DNA from: Pachysolen tannophilus NRRL Y-2460 | Taxonomy: Eukaryota > Ascomycota > Pichiomycetes > Alaninales > Pachysolenaceae | DNA length: 64,000 bases | Direction: 5' to 3' | Assembly (NCBI GenBank): GCA_001661245.1 | Contig: KV454011.1 | Span: 1,142,724-1,206,723, forward strand | Notes under the pieces: generated by a model | What the model saw: the letters and a program-made list of their open reading frames with translations, nothing else | What the model was told of the DNA's origin: nothing | The model's database searches: none | Position numbers and translations under genes: made by a program | Part shown: piece after piece, positions 51,001 through 61,914 of the stretch | How the letters are laid out: each line of letters begins with the position of its first letter | Position numbering within the stretch: the stretch's first letter is position 1

Positions 51001-52025
51001 AGGAACAAGAAGAATTTTTAAGAAAATTAATTGAAGCTGAACAGCAAAAGAGAAATGATCCAGAAGAAGATGATGAATTAGAAGATGAAGCTTTAAATGA
51101 GATCTTGGCTCGTAACGAAGACGAAAAAATATTGTTTGAAAAGATGGATACTGAAAGAATGGCAACCGCTAATATGGAATCAAGAAAGAGAGGTTTATCC
51201 AAAGCAGCTCCAAGATTAATGACTGAAGATGAATTACCAAAAATTTTCACCAAAGATATTTCTGCACATTTAGTTCAACCAACAAAGGAATTGGGACGTA
51301 CTAGGGAAAGGAAAAAAGTCTACTACGATGATGGTTTAACAGAAGAACAATGGCTTGAAGCCATGGACAATGATGATGATTCTGTTGAAGCTGCAATGCA
51401 ACGTAAAATGGAAAGAATGGCTAAGAGAAGAGCAAGAAGGGAAAAGAAAGAAGATGGTGTCTCTAATGGACACAAAGATACTGAAAATGATTCAAACATC
51501 GTTGGTGATGATTCTGAAGCTGATTCGGAAGGTACTCCTGGAAGAGGAAGAAGGCTGAGAAGAAGGTCGAGATCTGCTTCTGTTAAAGCAGAGGAACTAC
51601 CAACACCAAAGAGATCAAGAAGAAGTCTTTCAAAATCGGTAAAAGTTGAAGAAGATGAGGAAGAGGAGGAAGAGGATGAGAGTGTTGACGAATCATTTAT
51701 TGAGAATGGTTTAAAATTATTGAATGAAGCTAAAAACTTGAAAGATGAATCCGATGGCCATAAGATAGCAGAGTTCTTCATAGACTTGCCCTCCAAAAAA
51801 TTGTACCCTGATTATTATCAATTTATCTCACATCCTGTTTGTATCTCAGGAATGATCAAAAACTTGAATAAAAAGCACTATAAAAATGTGAATACTTTTA
51901 AAGACGATCTAAAGCAACTTGTCACCAATGCAAAAACTTATAATGAAGAAGGATCTTTTGTTTACAACGAAGCAGAAGAAATCGAAAAATTTTTTAATCA
52001 TAGGATGCAAGAGTTGGGTTTATAA
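48096..52025 (+). CDS. STH1: RSC chromatin-remodelling ATPase Sth1
   Basis: Catalytic subunit of the essential RSC complex (Snf2 family), which slides and ejects nucleosomes at promoters. Order of parts: N-terminal QLQ-poor region, HSA domain (about 270-350, LRLLPRQKQYRRKIMESVFQ), post-HSA, then the helicase with Walker A at K518 (GILADEMGLGKTIQSI), DEGH at 614-617, LILTGTPLQNNLPELWALLN, RAGGLGLNLQTADTVIIFD, and RAHRIGQKNEVRILRL. The SnAC region follows (KRGLSKAAPRLMTEDELP; RKKVYYDDGLTEEQWLEAM), then a basic/acidic linker and a C-terminal bromodomain (FIDLPSKKLYPDYYQFI). 1309 residues; closer to Sth1 than Snf2 in length and in the LSGLQ-x-LYQQMLKHNALFVG stretch. Confidence 0.96.
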   Translation: MSSLSPKVTLPYSVSVQSSKQQTPQGNSGILPKLFHTHKFDSNTNINNVDIPFPQDQQGIQLLLAKYLSYNNEDITPEKLAIERILYDISSKQQVINVLQEELNDKIIENKIDNDVDLELLKKQIFGLQLLSFDYNLPESLQEDFIDDEEQDMIINKDDDDYQEFPIIMNCDDYESQATRLGVSLKPSLKTTADGVGNYIVENILTKKIADRISKLEKIPATLGSYDTSSLKNLSLASKELPEGIDELKLKAIVELKSLRLLPRQKQYRRKIMESVFQRAHLDVDYLKNNPLTMSAQRTLHLVPKIFAPQTARLAEQLEEQQKKEEKKRQHIANLNKINTIVENANETISARNESWNKRMNLGRSLHFLHQKIEKDESRKLESTAKDRLRALKANDEEAYLKLLDQTKDTRITHLLKQTNTFLDSLAQAVKVQQNEAKLLENKVDEVDQNDSDDEDNNEGKIDYYEVAHQIKEVVTRQPKLLVGGTLKEYQLKGLEWMVSLYNNHLNGILADEMGLGKTIQSISLIAYLIELKKEKDKFLVIVPLSTITNWTLEFEKWAPGINLIVYKGPPMVRKQLQHQIRMGNFKVLLTTYEYIIRDRPLLSKFRWAHMIIDEGHRMKNSQSKLSYTLTNYYHTKNRLILTGTPLQNNLPELWALLNFALPKIFNSVKSFDEWFNTPFANTGSQDKIELTEEESLLIIRRLHKVLRPFLLRRLKKDVEKDLPDKVEKVVKCKLSGLQSVLYQQMLKHNALFVGIGANGATKSGIKGLNNKVMQLRKICNHPFVFEEVENVINPSRLSNDLIYRSSGKFELLDRILPKFKASGHRVLIFFQMTQVMDIMEDYLRYRNLKYLRLDGSTKADDRQTMLKEFNDKDSEYFAFLLSTRAGGLGLNLQTADTVIIFDTDWNPHQDLQAQDRAHRIGQKNEVRILRLITNDSVEEVILERAHQKLDIDGKVIQAGKFDNKSTAQEQEEFLRKLIEAEQQKRNDPEEDDELEDEALNEILARNEDEKILFEKMDTERMATANMESRKRGLSKAAPRLMTEDELPKIFTKDISAHLVQPTKELGRTRERKKVYYDDGLTEEQWLEAMDNDDDSVEAAMQRKMERMAKRRARREKKEDGVSNGHKDTENDSNIVGDDSEADSEGTPGRGRRLRRRSRSASVKAEELPTPKRSRRSLSKSVKVEEDEEEEEEDESVDESFIENGLKLLNEAKNLKDESDGHKIAEFFIDLPSKKLYPDYYQFISHPVCISGMIKNLNKKHYKNVNTFKDDLKQLVTNAKTYNEEGSFVYNEAEEIEKFFNHRMQELGL

Positions 52026-52376
52026 ATGAAGAAAAAAAAAAATTTACTATTATGTTTAGTTTTTATTTTATATATATATATAAATATATATAAATATGTA
52101 TATGTATATAACTCCTTATCGGTTATTTAGTACTATTTGTTTTAAATTAAATTGTTTCATTAGCAATCAGTCCAATTGTATAATCTTCTTCTTAACTTCA
52201 TCTCTTAAATGAAGATTAATTCTCAACATTTTACCTGTTTTTGAAGAAAAAAACAAAATTTTCATTGTTTTTTTTTTTTTTGTAAATTCGTTTTTACAAT
52301 CAATTGATTAGATAAATTGTAATAAGTTTTCTATTCATTCATTGGATAGGGAATCATAAAAGAGGTCGAAGATAAG
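52026..52376. other. STH1-CFT1 spacer
   Basis: 351 bp between same-strand genes: TA-rich STH1 3' flank (about 52069-52108) and CFT1 leader. A 32-codon reverse-strand ORF (52265 down to 52167) exists but I do not call it a gene. No factor sites recognised. Confidence 0.4.
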
Positions 52377-55300
52377 ATGGATCTCTATCATCAATTCATT
52401 GATCCAACCAAGGTTTCGAATTCATTAACTTGTAACTTTATAGATCCACAAATTGAAAACCTTATATTATCCAAAGGTACTTTATTACAAATTTTCCAAG
52501 TGATATCAGTAAATGAAACAAATGATAATGGAAACAAGAGTTTGGTTCTGACGAAGGCCAAGAGATTGAAACTTATAGTGGAATATAGACTTGATGGTTT
52601 AATTTTAGATTTGCATAAGATTAAAACTGTTGACAGTCCAACATTGGACAATATAATTGTATGTTTCAAGACAGCTAAAGTTTCATTGTTGAGATGGGAT
52701 CATTTGAATTTTAAAATAGATACAGTGAGTCTTCATTTTTACGAGCCTTATTTTCAAAAATTAATGCTTGATAGCTTGGATGACTCTACTATTTTTAAAG
52801 TGGATCCAAATGGGTATTGTGCTTGTTTGGTATATAAGGATTTGTTTTGTTTTTTACCATTTAAGCAAGGTGATGAAGAAGACGATCAAGAAGAAAATGA
52901 AGAAGATCTTTACCTGGAAGAAAGTAATCGTAAGAAGAGGAAAACTAATAATGGCAAAAGTGATGGTAAAAGTGAAGGCGAAATTGAAGATCGTAATGAA
53001 GAGATTAATAACAATAAAACTAATAATAGTCATAATGAATTGAAACAATTGTTTGATCCAAGTTTTATCTTGACTGCTTCAAAACTAGATCCTTCAATCA
53101 AAAACATAATTAATATAGAGTTTTTAAACTCATATCATGAACCGATATTAGCTATATTATTTCAAGAAGAATTGACATGGACTGGTACTTTGCCTATAAA
53201 GAAGGACACTACTAGGTTATTGGTATTGTCTTTAGATTTAAAAAATGCTTCTTCAACTGTAATTATAGATGTTAAAAATTTACCTTATGATTTAGACAAG
53301 ATTCTCCCATTACCAGATCACTTCAATGGTGGTTGTTTGCTTGTTGGTTCTAATGAAATTATACATGTTAATCCGATGGGGAGTACCAGTGGTATCGGTA
53401 TAAATTCTTTTTATAAAGATTGTTCAAAATTTAAAAATTTAAAAGACCAGTCTTCTTTAAATTTGAAATTAGAAAATTGTTTTGTGAGTTATCTTGGTGA
53501 TATGGATAAATTTTTAATCATCAATAATTCTGATGACGATGATTCTCAAAGCCCATTCTATGTCTTGAAATTTAATTTGAACGCTGGTTCTATGTCAAAT
53601 TTCTTGCAGATTGAACAATTGCCTAGTCATGCAAATACTCAAGACCTAGTGTTGACTCGACCAATTTGTATTAATAAATTTAACGAAGATGATCACTTGT
53701 TTTTCGTTGGATGTGATGGAGGTGATAGTATGTTGATCAGTTGGGATTATAAAAATACAGAAGATAGTGCTAATGGTCAAATACAGGAACTTGAAAATGA
53801 AGGTAACGGTAATGGTGAATCAGAAGATGTTACAAATAATCTTGAAGATGAAGATGAAGATGCTTATTTGTACTCTGATGACGAATCAAAGCCATCGAAT
53901 AAATTGAAAACTCAAAGTATCGATGACAAACAAAAAAATTCAAATGGTAAAAAATCTTTGAAAAAGTCAATTCAAAATTTAGTATTTACAAAGCAAGATC
54001 ATTTGATAAATTGTGGACCGATTACAAGTTTTACAATGGCAAAAATCTCGACCGAAAAGAAATTTTTTGGTTTGATTAATCCAAATTTAAACGAAGAATG
54101 CATTATTGCTTCTTCTTGTTATGATAAATCTTCCAAAATTTCAATTTTGCAACCATCTTTGAAGCCAATTGTAAAATCATCATTAAAGTTCTCAAATGTC
54201 AATCGAATCTGGACAATTCGTAAAGACAGCAAGAGTAATAAATCGGACTATTTAGTTACCACTAATTTCGACAACTATAAAACCGAAATTTTTTCAATTA
54301 ATGATAACTATAAAAATGTTTATACTGTGGATTTCAATGTCAACGAAATTACAATTCTTATGAAAAATATTACAAAAAATAATAAAATTTTACAAATAAC
54401 TACAACTTCAATAAAAGTATATGATAACAAATTTCACATATTGGTTTCATTGAAATTTGATAACGAAATTATTTACGGTTATAATTTGGATAATTTTGTT
54501 ATGATAACTCTCCAAAATGGTGATGTGGAAATATTTGAGTTTATAGAACATGATTTGCTGAAATTGAGCAAAGATATTAAAATTTTAGAAGAAGATTTTA
54601 ATAAAGATAAAAGAAAGAAGCAAAAAAAAGCACAAATTGAAACTAAGAAGCAAGAGTTAAAATCAACTGCTAGATACGAATTGTTAAAATTAGAATTGCC
54701 GTCAATTTTGAGTGATATAATTATTACTACAGGATGTATAATTAATTCCACATTGTTGAATAATGTTAAAATTGCTGGTGTTAAAAAAGATTTAAATGGC
54801 ATAGAGAAAAATAATACTACATTAGATGAGAAAGTTCCTTTGTTTTTCTTGGTAACTGTTGACAATAGAATTATAATATTTCAAAAAAATCATGACGAAA
54901 AGATCTTTCAATTAAGTGAGATCGAGAAGCTAAATGAATTGATAAATATAGAGCAGATGTTTTCAAATCCTGATTTGATCCCGGATCCGAAAATAAAACA
55001 AATTTTGGTATGTGATTTAGGTGATCAATATGATGCTGAAGAATATTTAACTATATTAACCGTTGGTGGTGAAATCATCATCTATAAGATTTTTAATGCT
55101 TTCTCAGAGAAAAAATTGATTAAAATTAATGATTTATCGAATTTACTATTGACAGGTGCTCCTGACAATGCATATCCAAATGGTACTAAGATTGAAAGAA
55201 AGTTAATTTATCTTGAAAATTTAAATGGGTTCAAGTCAATAATGATTACTGGTTTAAGGACTTTTATTATCATTAAGACATCAAAATCTTTACCCAAAAT

Positions 55301-56759
55301 ATTTAGATTTACCAAATTGAACTCTGTTTCAATTGCTTCTTTCAACAATTTGAGTGCTTCTAACGGGTTGATATATATTGATGATAATAAAAATGCTAGA
55401 GTAGTTGAGATAGATTCCTCGAAGGAAGATTATACCAATAACTTACCGATAAGACAACTTCCAATTGGTGAAACTATCAAAACGGTTACATATCACGTTA
55501 CTTCAAACACATTTATTGTTTCTATTGTTAAGAAGATCCCATATAACTGTGTGGATGAGGATGGAAACAAGGTAGGAGGTTCTAACGATTTGCAACCTCC
55601 GGCAAATTCATATAAAGGTTATATCAAATTGATTTCTCCTATGAATTGGTCTGTGATTGATCAAATAGAGTTAGAAGATAATGAGGTTGCCTTAAACATA
55701 AAATCTGCATTTTTGGATATTTCGAAAAACCATCAAAATCCACTTAAAAAAGAATTTTTGATCATTGGTTGTGGTATCTATAGAATGGAGGATTTAGCTG
55801 CCAATGGTTCATTTAAACTTTTTGATATAATTTCAATTATCCCAGAACCTGGTAAACCTGAAACAAATCATAAATTTAAAGAAATTTTTCAAGATCAAAC
55901 AAAAGGAGCTGTCACAACGATATGTGATATTAGTGGCCGTTTCTTAACTGCACAGGGACAAAAAATCATTATCAGAGATTTACAAGATGATAATACTGTT
56001 TTACCAGTTGCCTTTTATGACTGTTCAGTTTATGTTAGTGAATCGAAATCTTTTGAAGATTTATTGTTATTAGGAGATTCAATGAAAAGTGTATGGTTAT
56101 TAGGGTTTGATGCCGAACCTTACAGGATGATTATGTTAGGTAAAGATAACTGTAAGTTAGATGTGTCCTGCGCTGATTTCATAATATACGATAAACAATT
56201 ATATATATTGGTTGCAGATCATGATAATATTTTACATTTGTTACAATATGATCCGGAACATCCAGGTTCTCAATTAGGTCAAAAATTATTAAGAAAGGCT
56301 ATATTTAAATTAAATTCAAAGACGACTTGTATCAAGAGATTATTGAAATTTGAAGAATTTAACCAATTTAATAAAGATAACAAGTTTCAATGTTTAGGTT
56401 CCAATGCAGATGGATCTTTTTTCAAAATTGTTCCAATTTCAGAGTCAACTTATAGAAGATTTTATGTTTTACAACAACAGATCATTGATAAAGAATTTCA
56501 CATTGCTGGATTGAATCCAAGATTAAACAGATTTGATAATTTACCTTCAAACTTGAATGGATGTTTGAACCTGAATAGTAGTAGTGTTATTAATGGGATT
56601 TCATCAAGACCAATTTTAGAATTTGATTTGATTAAAAAATTTTTGAATTTTAACGAAGATAGAAGAAGAATGATTTCAGGTAAAGTTGGTAAAAATTCTT
56701 ATAGTGATATCTACAGGGATTTTATTGAAATAGAACATAGCTTAGACTACACCTCTTAA
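52377..56759 (+). CDS. CFT1: Cleavage and polyadenylation factor subunit Cft1 (CPSF160)
   Basis: Large scaffold of the mRNA 3'-end processing complex (CPF polymerase module), built of three WD-type beta-propellers. The N-terminus MDLYHQFIDPTKVSNSLTCN aligns with the CPSF160/Cft1 start, and the C-terminal CPSF_A region is recognisable (GRFLTAQGQKIIIRDLQDD; VYVSESKSFEDLLLLGDSMKSVWLLGF; FKIVPISESTYRRFYVLQQQ; LNPRLNR). 1460 residues against about 1357 in S. cerevisiae; the excess is in acidic, Asn/Lys-rich insertions (about residues 165-225 and 465-545) of the sort common in low-GC yeasts. ATG at 52377 is the first in frame. Converges with SIP5. Confidence 0.95.
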   Translation: MDLYHQFIDPTKVSNSLTCNFIDPQIENLILSKGTLLQIFQVISVNETNDNGNKSLVLTKAKRLKLIVEYRLDGLILDLHKIKTVDSPTLDNIIVCFKTAKVSLLRWDHLNFKIDTVSLHFYEPYFQKLMLDSLDDSTIFKVDPNGYCACLVYKDLFCFLPFKQGDEEDDQEENEEDLYLEESNRKKRKTNNGKSDGKSEGEIEDRNEEINNNKTNNSHNELKQLFDPSFILTASKLDPSIKNIINIEFLNSYHEPILAILFQEELTWTGTLPIKKDTTRLLVLSLDLKNASSTVIIDVKNLPYDLDKILPLPDHFNGGCLLVGSNEIIHVNPMGSTSGIGINSFYKDCSKFKNLKDQSSLNLKLENCFVSYLGDMDKFLIINNSDDDDSQSPFYVLKFNLNAGSMSNFLQIEQLPSHANTQDLVLTRPICINKFNEDDHLFFVGCDGGDSMLISWDYKNTEDSANGQIQELENEGNGNGESEDVTNNLEDEDEDAYLYSDDESKPSNKLKTQSIDDKQKNSNGKKSLKKSIQNLVFTKQDHLINCGPITSFTMAKISTEKKFFGLINPNLNEECIIASSCYDKSSKISILQPSLKPIVKSSLKFSNVNRIWTIRKDSKSNKSDYLVTTNFDNYKTEIFSINDNYKNVYTVDFNVNEITILMKNITKNNKILQITTTSIKVYDNKFHILVSLKFDNEIIYGYNLDNFVMITLQNGDVEIFEFIEHDLLKLSKDIKILEEDFNKDKRKKQKKAQIETKKQELKSTARYELLKLELPSILSDIIITTGCIINSTLLNNVKIAGVKKDLNGIEKNNTTLDEKVPLFFLVTVDNRIIIFQKNHDEKIFQLSEIEKLNELINIEQMFSNPDLIPDPKIKQILVCDLGDQYDAEEYLTILTVGGEIIIYKIFNAFSEKKLIKINDLSNLLLTGAPDNAYPNGTKIERKLIYLENLNGFKSIMITGLRTFIIIKTSKSLPKIFRFTKLNSVSIASFNNLSASNGLIYIDDNKNARVVEIDSSKEDYTNNLPIRQLPIGETIKTVTYHVTSNTFIVSIVKKIPYNCVDEDGNKVGGSNDLQPPANSYKGYIKLISPMNWSVIDQIELEDNEVALNIKSAFLDISKNHQNPLKKEFLIIGCGIYRMEDLAANGSFKLFDIISIIPEPGKPETNHKFKEIFQDQTKGAVTTICDISGRFLTAQGQKIIIRDLQDDNTVLPVAFYDCSVYVSESKSFEDLLLLGDSMKSVWLLGFDAEPYRMIMLGKDNCKLDVSCADFIIYDKQLYILVADHDNILHLLQYDPEHPGSQLGQKLLRKAIFKLNSKTTCIKRLLKFEEFNQFNKDNKFQCLGSNADGSFFKIVPISESTYRRFYVLQQQIIDKEFHIAGLNPRLNRFDNLPSNLNGCLNLNSSSVINGISSRPILEFDLIKKFLNFNEDRRRMISGKVGKNSYSDIYRDFIEIEHSLDYTS

Positions 56760-57245
56760 AAGAAGATGACTTTTATTTTTTTGTATTATAGATAAATAGC
56801 TTTTTTTTTTACAATTAATTATATAATTTAATTCAAAAGAATACAACTATATTCACTAACATTAAACTGAATTAAGATACAACAACAATAGTATTTCAGA
56901 TAAAAAATCATTAACTAATCGATTACAAAAACTGCTGCAATAAAGAATCACTACCGACCAAAATTGCAAAATTATGTTTAAAATATATATAATATTAAGA
57001 TAAGGTGAGAATAAAAAAAAAAGACGTAAAAGCAACAATGAACTTCAGTAAAAATCTTCCATAATAAATGCAAAAGTAAAAATAAAAACAAAAGATATCT
57101 TCAAAGCTAAAGGTCAACCATGCATATATGAGCATATAGCATATATATATATATATATATATATTTAAATATATATATAAAAGAGTTTTGTTTTTTTTTT
57201 TTTTTTTTTTTTAGTATTTTGGTAATTTAGTAAAAAAAATATTTT
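56760..57245. other. Convergent CFT1/SIP5 3' spacer
   Basis: 486 bp between convergent genes. It is AT-rich, with TA runs (about 57136-57180) and a T22-like tract near 57190-57212 just beyond the SIP5 stop. No gene or RNA seen. Confidence 0.4.
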
Positions 57246-57686
57246 TCACTTCTTCAACTTTTTCTTTTTTTCTTTTTCCAATCTTTCTCTTTCCTCAGCC
57301 TCAACCAAGGACAATCTTAGAGCTTCTGCAATCATTCTTTCTTCCAATTCCATTGTTTCTGACCTTTGCCTAACATTTGGAACATAATGATTATTATCAA
57401 ATTCCAAATTTCCACCATTACCTCCATTAGTATTGTTTACATCAATACCATTTGTATTATGATCATAAATTAAAGAAGTTGCATGAATAGCACTTGCAGC
57501 AGCAGATCTTCTTGCTAATTTCAATCGAGAATTTTTTAATTTAGCTTCCCAATCTGGTCTAATAGCATCAGACATGACCACACCTGGGGCATTAGGAGGT
57601 AATGAACCTCTCCTTTTCCTTTTAACATTCACTGTTTCATCTGATGTTGATGGCGAGCTTGTCTGCGGTCCCACTCCATGATTATA

Positions 57687-57719
<33 letters not shown>

Positions 57720-58838
57720 GTAATTGTAATTACCGTCTGGTGAAAGTTGATTTAAAAGAGAAGGTGAATTTCTAGGAGGTGTACCTGCTGCGGAATGTGT
57801 TTTTGAAATTGCTAAACTAATTGAAGTTGAATTTGAATTTGAATTATTATTAGTATTTATGAAGTCTGATGATGATCCTTCCTCTGTTATTGTAGTTGTA
57901 TCTTGATTTTTATAATCTGCAGGAGGTATACCACCTAATCCTGTTCTAAAATTTGGAGGCATATAAGTAACACCAAAATCTGACATTGCACAAAAAGGAC
58001 ATTTAGCAGGTTCACTTATCAATGCTTCTGGATTTTTTTCATCATTTTCATTAACATTTCCTTCTTCATCATGTGGTGGATGAGGATCCAATCTTTTAAT
58101 TTGAACAAAACATTCGGTACAAATTGGTTGAACACAACAACGACTTAAATTCAAATAAGGAGGATAATATAAGAAACATATAGGACATTCTGTAGCATTT
58201 CTATATAATTTCAATTGTAAATCTTTTGATGGTAAGAATGGGAATTTTTTTATTCCTTGTTTTTGAATATTTTTATCCTTTGCATATCTTATTTCAGCAT
58301 CTTCTTGCCATTTGAATGCTCTTATTTTTAATAATTGTTTATTTTTTTTGCTTTCTAATTTCCTCATTGCATTCGAAGACCTATGAAACTTATGTATATC
58401 CATATCTTCTTCTTCCTCATCATCATTTTCCGATGGTTTAGAATGTAAAGTTAATTTATCCAATATCACCAATAATTCATTATCAGTCCAACTAGATTCA
58501 AAATCTTGTAAAGGAGTATAAAATGGAGCCAATTTCCTATCAATTATTAAAGTCTTGACAGTATCAGTCTTATAATAAAGATTGGAATTATATGTACCAT
58601 ATGGAGCAAGAAACCCTCCATCAACAGTTTCTTCATACCTTACAATCAAATTCCAAGCATGCTCTTCTCTCAGTCTTTCCTTTTCCTTCTCTCTCTTACT
58701 TTTCTTCAAAATCGATTGAGTATTACCACCACTAAACGGTAGCGACGTGTTAGCGCCGTTGGAAATACTACCAATTGAAATTCCTCTTGGACGTCTAGTA
58801 GTAGTTTGTTCTGTTTCTTTTGCAGGAACGTTACCCAT
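57246..58838 (-). CDS. SIP5: Sip5, Snf1/Glc7-interacting zinc protein
   Basis: Sip5 family. In S. cerevisiae it binds the Reg1/Glc7 phosphatase and Snf1 kinase, helping glucose-dependent dephosphorylation. The N-terminus MGNVPAKE is a plausible N-myristoylation signal. The family core is YEETVDGGFLAPYGTYNSNL, DFESSWTDNELLVILDKL and a Cys-rich RING-like segment: CPICFLYYPPYLNLSRCC, then QPICTECFVQIKR, and later KCPFCAMSDFGVTYMPP, about residues 215-300. The second half is low complexity with a poly-Asn run (AAT/ATT microsatellite at about 57687-57722). The C-terminal segment is acidic/basic alpha-helical (LEERMIAEALRLSLVEAEERERL, UIM-like). 530 residues against about 489. Confidence 0.9.
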
Positions 58839-59421
58839 TTTTGTTTTTTTTTTTGCTACTTTAGATGAATGAATATTAGAATTAAATAGATTAATAACGA
58901 TTTCTTTTTTTTGTTACTCTTTTGTTCTTTTTCTTTTCAAATGATGATAACTTTCTTTTCTCTTTGTTAGCTCATAGAAACTTTATCTAAATCATGTAAG
59001 ATCAGTATATATTAGAACAACCAGTTGCTCTTCTTCAACTTAAACAAAACAACGGATAAAACAAAAAACAAAAAAAAAAAAAACAAACCCAAAATACAAA
59101 AGATTAAAAATGATGGCAAAATTCAATAGAGAACGTTTCTGTCCATATACTCTAACTAACTGATGATAAAGATTAATTACTATATTGTCGAATTTATTTA
59201 ATTTATTTAATTTATATATTATATATATATTATATATTATCTTCTTATCTTATTATATTAACAGAGAATCCGCCTCTTTTTCCAATAAAAACATACGGTT
59301 AAAGGCTCAATTACTCGATTAGGAAATGACATTATTTCAGTTTGCAACGGAGCAGAAAGAAGCTGATGGAGTTGAAAGAAGGTGAAAGAAGCTGACGGTA
59401 ATGGAGGTGGATATGGATGAG
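58839..59421. other. SIP5 upstream region
   Basis: 583 bp between two minus-strand genes: SIP5 promoter and 3' flank of the membrane-protein gene. Contains an A tract (about 59071-59083) and AATTTATTT/TATATATA repeats (about 59196-59240). The membrane-gene side (59300-59421) has AGAAGCTGA(T/C)GG(A/T) repeated at about 59351 and 59386. No gene seen. Confidence 0.4.
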
Positions 59422-61441
59422 CTATGGATGGGATAGGCCGTAACCGAAGCCCAAACCGATACTCATCATGATTAGTAGTGATGTTGCAAGACTTAATATT
59501 CCTGCTATGAGCTTGTGACTTTTGCTGATTGTACCTAATTTGTTATCTAGTAAACCTAAAAAGATGAATAAATAGAAAGGTGGCATTAAGATGGAAAGAA
59601 GTAATAGGTATCTTGATGTCTTTTTCGAACAAGTCTTGGCGTTGAAATGGTATTGTTTGTAGTAAGTTTTGCAAGTACTAATGTCGCTGTTTGAAGCGCT
59701 TGATATTGTAGTAGTAGTAGCGTTGTAAAAACTGTGATGGCTATGGTTTGATGTATCTACTAGTTTGAGTTTTTCCTGACTCAAGTCATTGAGGAAAAGA
59801 GGTGGTCTTTTCACTCCACTGTAGAGTCGATCATTGTAATCATTGTAATCATTATAATCATTAAAGTGGCCGTGGCCGTGGTCGATGTTGCTCCCTGCAC
59901 CTCGGAGCCCGCTGCCATTGGGCCCACCGATACCACTACTACCACTACTGTGTTTTCTTGTTGAACTAAATGTTTCAAATGTTGGTGAGCCAGATTTTAT
60001 CTGTGCCGCTCTTGGAACTAAGTTTTCTAAAGATCCAGGGTTGGTATTTGTAGTTATAGAGCGGTATAGTGAAGATGGTGCTGTACGTAGCGAATGAGAA
60101 TGCAGTGAATGATTGCGCTTAGTGCTCAACATTGAAGAGAATGATCGCTTGGCACTACTTTGCTCACTTCTGCTATCAGGTGCTGCAGATGCAGATGCAG
60201 CAGCTGAAGCAATCAACTCTTCTTGTGTAATTAACAAATGAGGTTTACCTGGTTGTGATCTTCTAAAATTTTCTAAATGATCAAGACTTTCATTTGAATA
60301 TTTTAAATCTTTTGGCACTGAACAAGAATTTATCATTGCTTGATAAAATGCAGAATTTGAATTTGAATTTAAATTTGATGTTGTACCTAATGATGGGAAT
60401 CTTTTAGAAACATTTGGCAGTGTTGTTGTTGTTGTTGTTGTTATTGACTGATTTGTGAGCTTGAAAAGTTTCTCTAATTCGTCAAATTTCTTGTCATATT
60501 CAAACTCATCCACAGATTGATGGAAATAAAGCTGTTCTTTGGATTGCGTAACTACATCGGCCTCTCCAACACTAACAATTTCATCTTCAAAAATATCTGA
60601 AAGAAATGAGAAATTGTTTCCTTCATCCTCTTGAATGATGTTTTCATTATCAAATGCTTTTTCTTTTTCTTCTTCTTCTTCTACTTCTTTTTCCTCTTTT
60701 GCATAGTTACCTTGTGATTTCAAAAATTCAAAATTCAGTGATGATGCTGTTTTAAAAGAAGCTGAGGAATCGTTACCACTACTAGTCTTTCTAATCGATG
60801 ATGAACCACCACTGCCTGAGTTTACATTTATTGAAGATACATCAGGACTCGAAATATAATGATTTAGTATACTAGTATTGGCAAGACTAGAATTAAAAGA
60901 TCCATTTGATATTAAATTCGATCTAGTACTGTTACCACTACCGGGTACTTTAGTCTTCTTTATGCTAATATTAGATGTAGATGTAGATGTATTGGTCAGT
61001 GTTGGTGAATTAAAATTGAGTGTCTTTTGTGTTTCATATACGTTATCAGAATTATCCAGAAATATTGTAAAATTTTGTTGTTGTTTATCTCCTGAGCTTA
61101 ATGATTTGGAACTAGCTACTGATTTACGTTTCTTTAATGTTATCTTTTTTCTGGTATTTGTTTTAGTAGCAGTAATTGGTAAATTATTGTCAATGTTTAA
61201 AGTCGTATTAACATCAAGATCTTCTAAGAAACTTTCTCTAAAATATCCACCCAAACTTTGCTGAGATTGTCTTATTAATGATTCTCTTCTTCTAAGAGAT
61301 TTTGAATTTTTTCTTTCAACTTTCCTTTCAAATTCACCAAATGATGCTAAAGTATTTAAAGAGATTGCCTTATCTATTGATTCTTCAGTTTGATTTCCAG
61401 CACCATGTAATAAATCTGATATCGTTGTAGATTCTTCTTCT

Positions 61442-61475
<34 letters not shown>

Positions 61476-61914
61476 TCTCTTCATCTTTCCTTCCTTTTCC
61501 AAAAGAAGAAATACTTGGGTTATTAATATTCCTTATATTCCAAGGAGAATTCGAATCTATTGGCATTGGTGCTGTAGGTGTTGTGGGTGTTATTTGTCCA
61601 TCCAATTTTGTAAAAGATCTTTGTTTGGTTGGTGATAAAGGTATAGAATTCATAAGACTTTCTCCTGCACTTATAATTGACATTCTAGAAAAAATACCTC
61701 TTCTCCTATTGATACTGTTACTTCCATGTGTTATTGCATTTGGTGATGGTTTTTCAAAACTTTGTGATTGTCTACCGGGTGTAGTATTAGCCGTACTTAA
61801 TGTATGTGATGATGAGAAGACATTTGCAGTGGAAGCAGATGATGAAGATATTGAATTGGGGATATCACTAGTGGGCAGCTTCTTCTTTCTACGCTCGGGA
61901 CTAAGAAAATTCAT
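59422..61914 (-). CDS. Ser/Asn-rich protein with C-terminal two-TM module (Bud8/Bud9-like topology)
   Basis: 830 residues, unassigned. Residues 1-750 are low complexity, Ser/Thr/Asn-rich with acidic runs (a GAA/GAG microsatellite encodes poly-Glu near residue 150) and imperfect NDY repeats near 690-700. Only the last 80 residues look folded: YKQYHFNAKTCSKKTSRY, then TM1 at about 769-789 (LLLLSILMPPFYLFIFLGLL), a 12-residue loop, TM2 at about 802-826 and a three-residue tail. A long Ser-rich N-terminal part followed by two closely spaced TMs at the extreme C-terminus is the layout of the S. cerevisiae bipolar bud-site markers Bud8 and Bud9, so that is my best guess, from topology and composition only. 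The ATG gives a Lys/Arg-rich N-terminus and no signal peptide. Confidence 0.7.

Noticed and set aside
52167-52265. 32-codon reverse-strand ORF (MKILFFSSKTGKMLR...) between STH1 and CFT1
   Set aside because: Too short to separate from chance in AT-rich DNA; would need conservation to be called.
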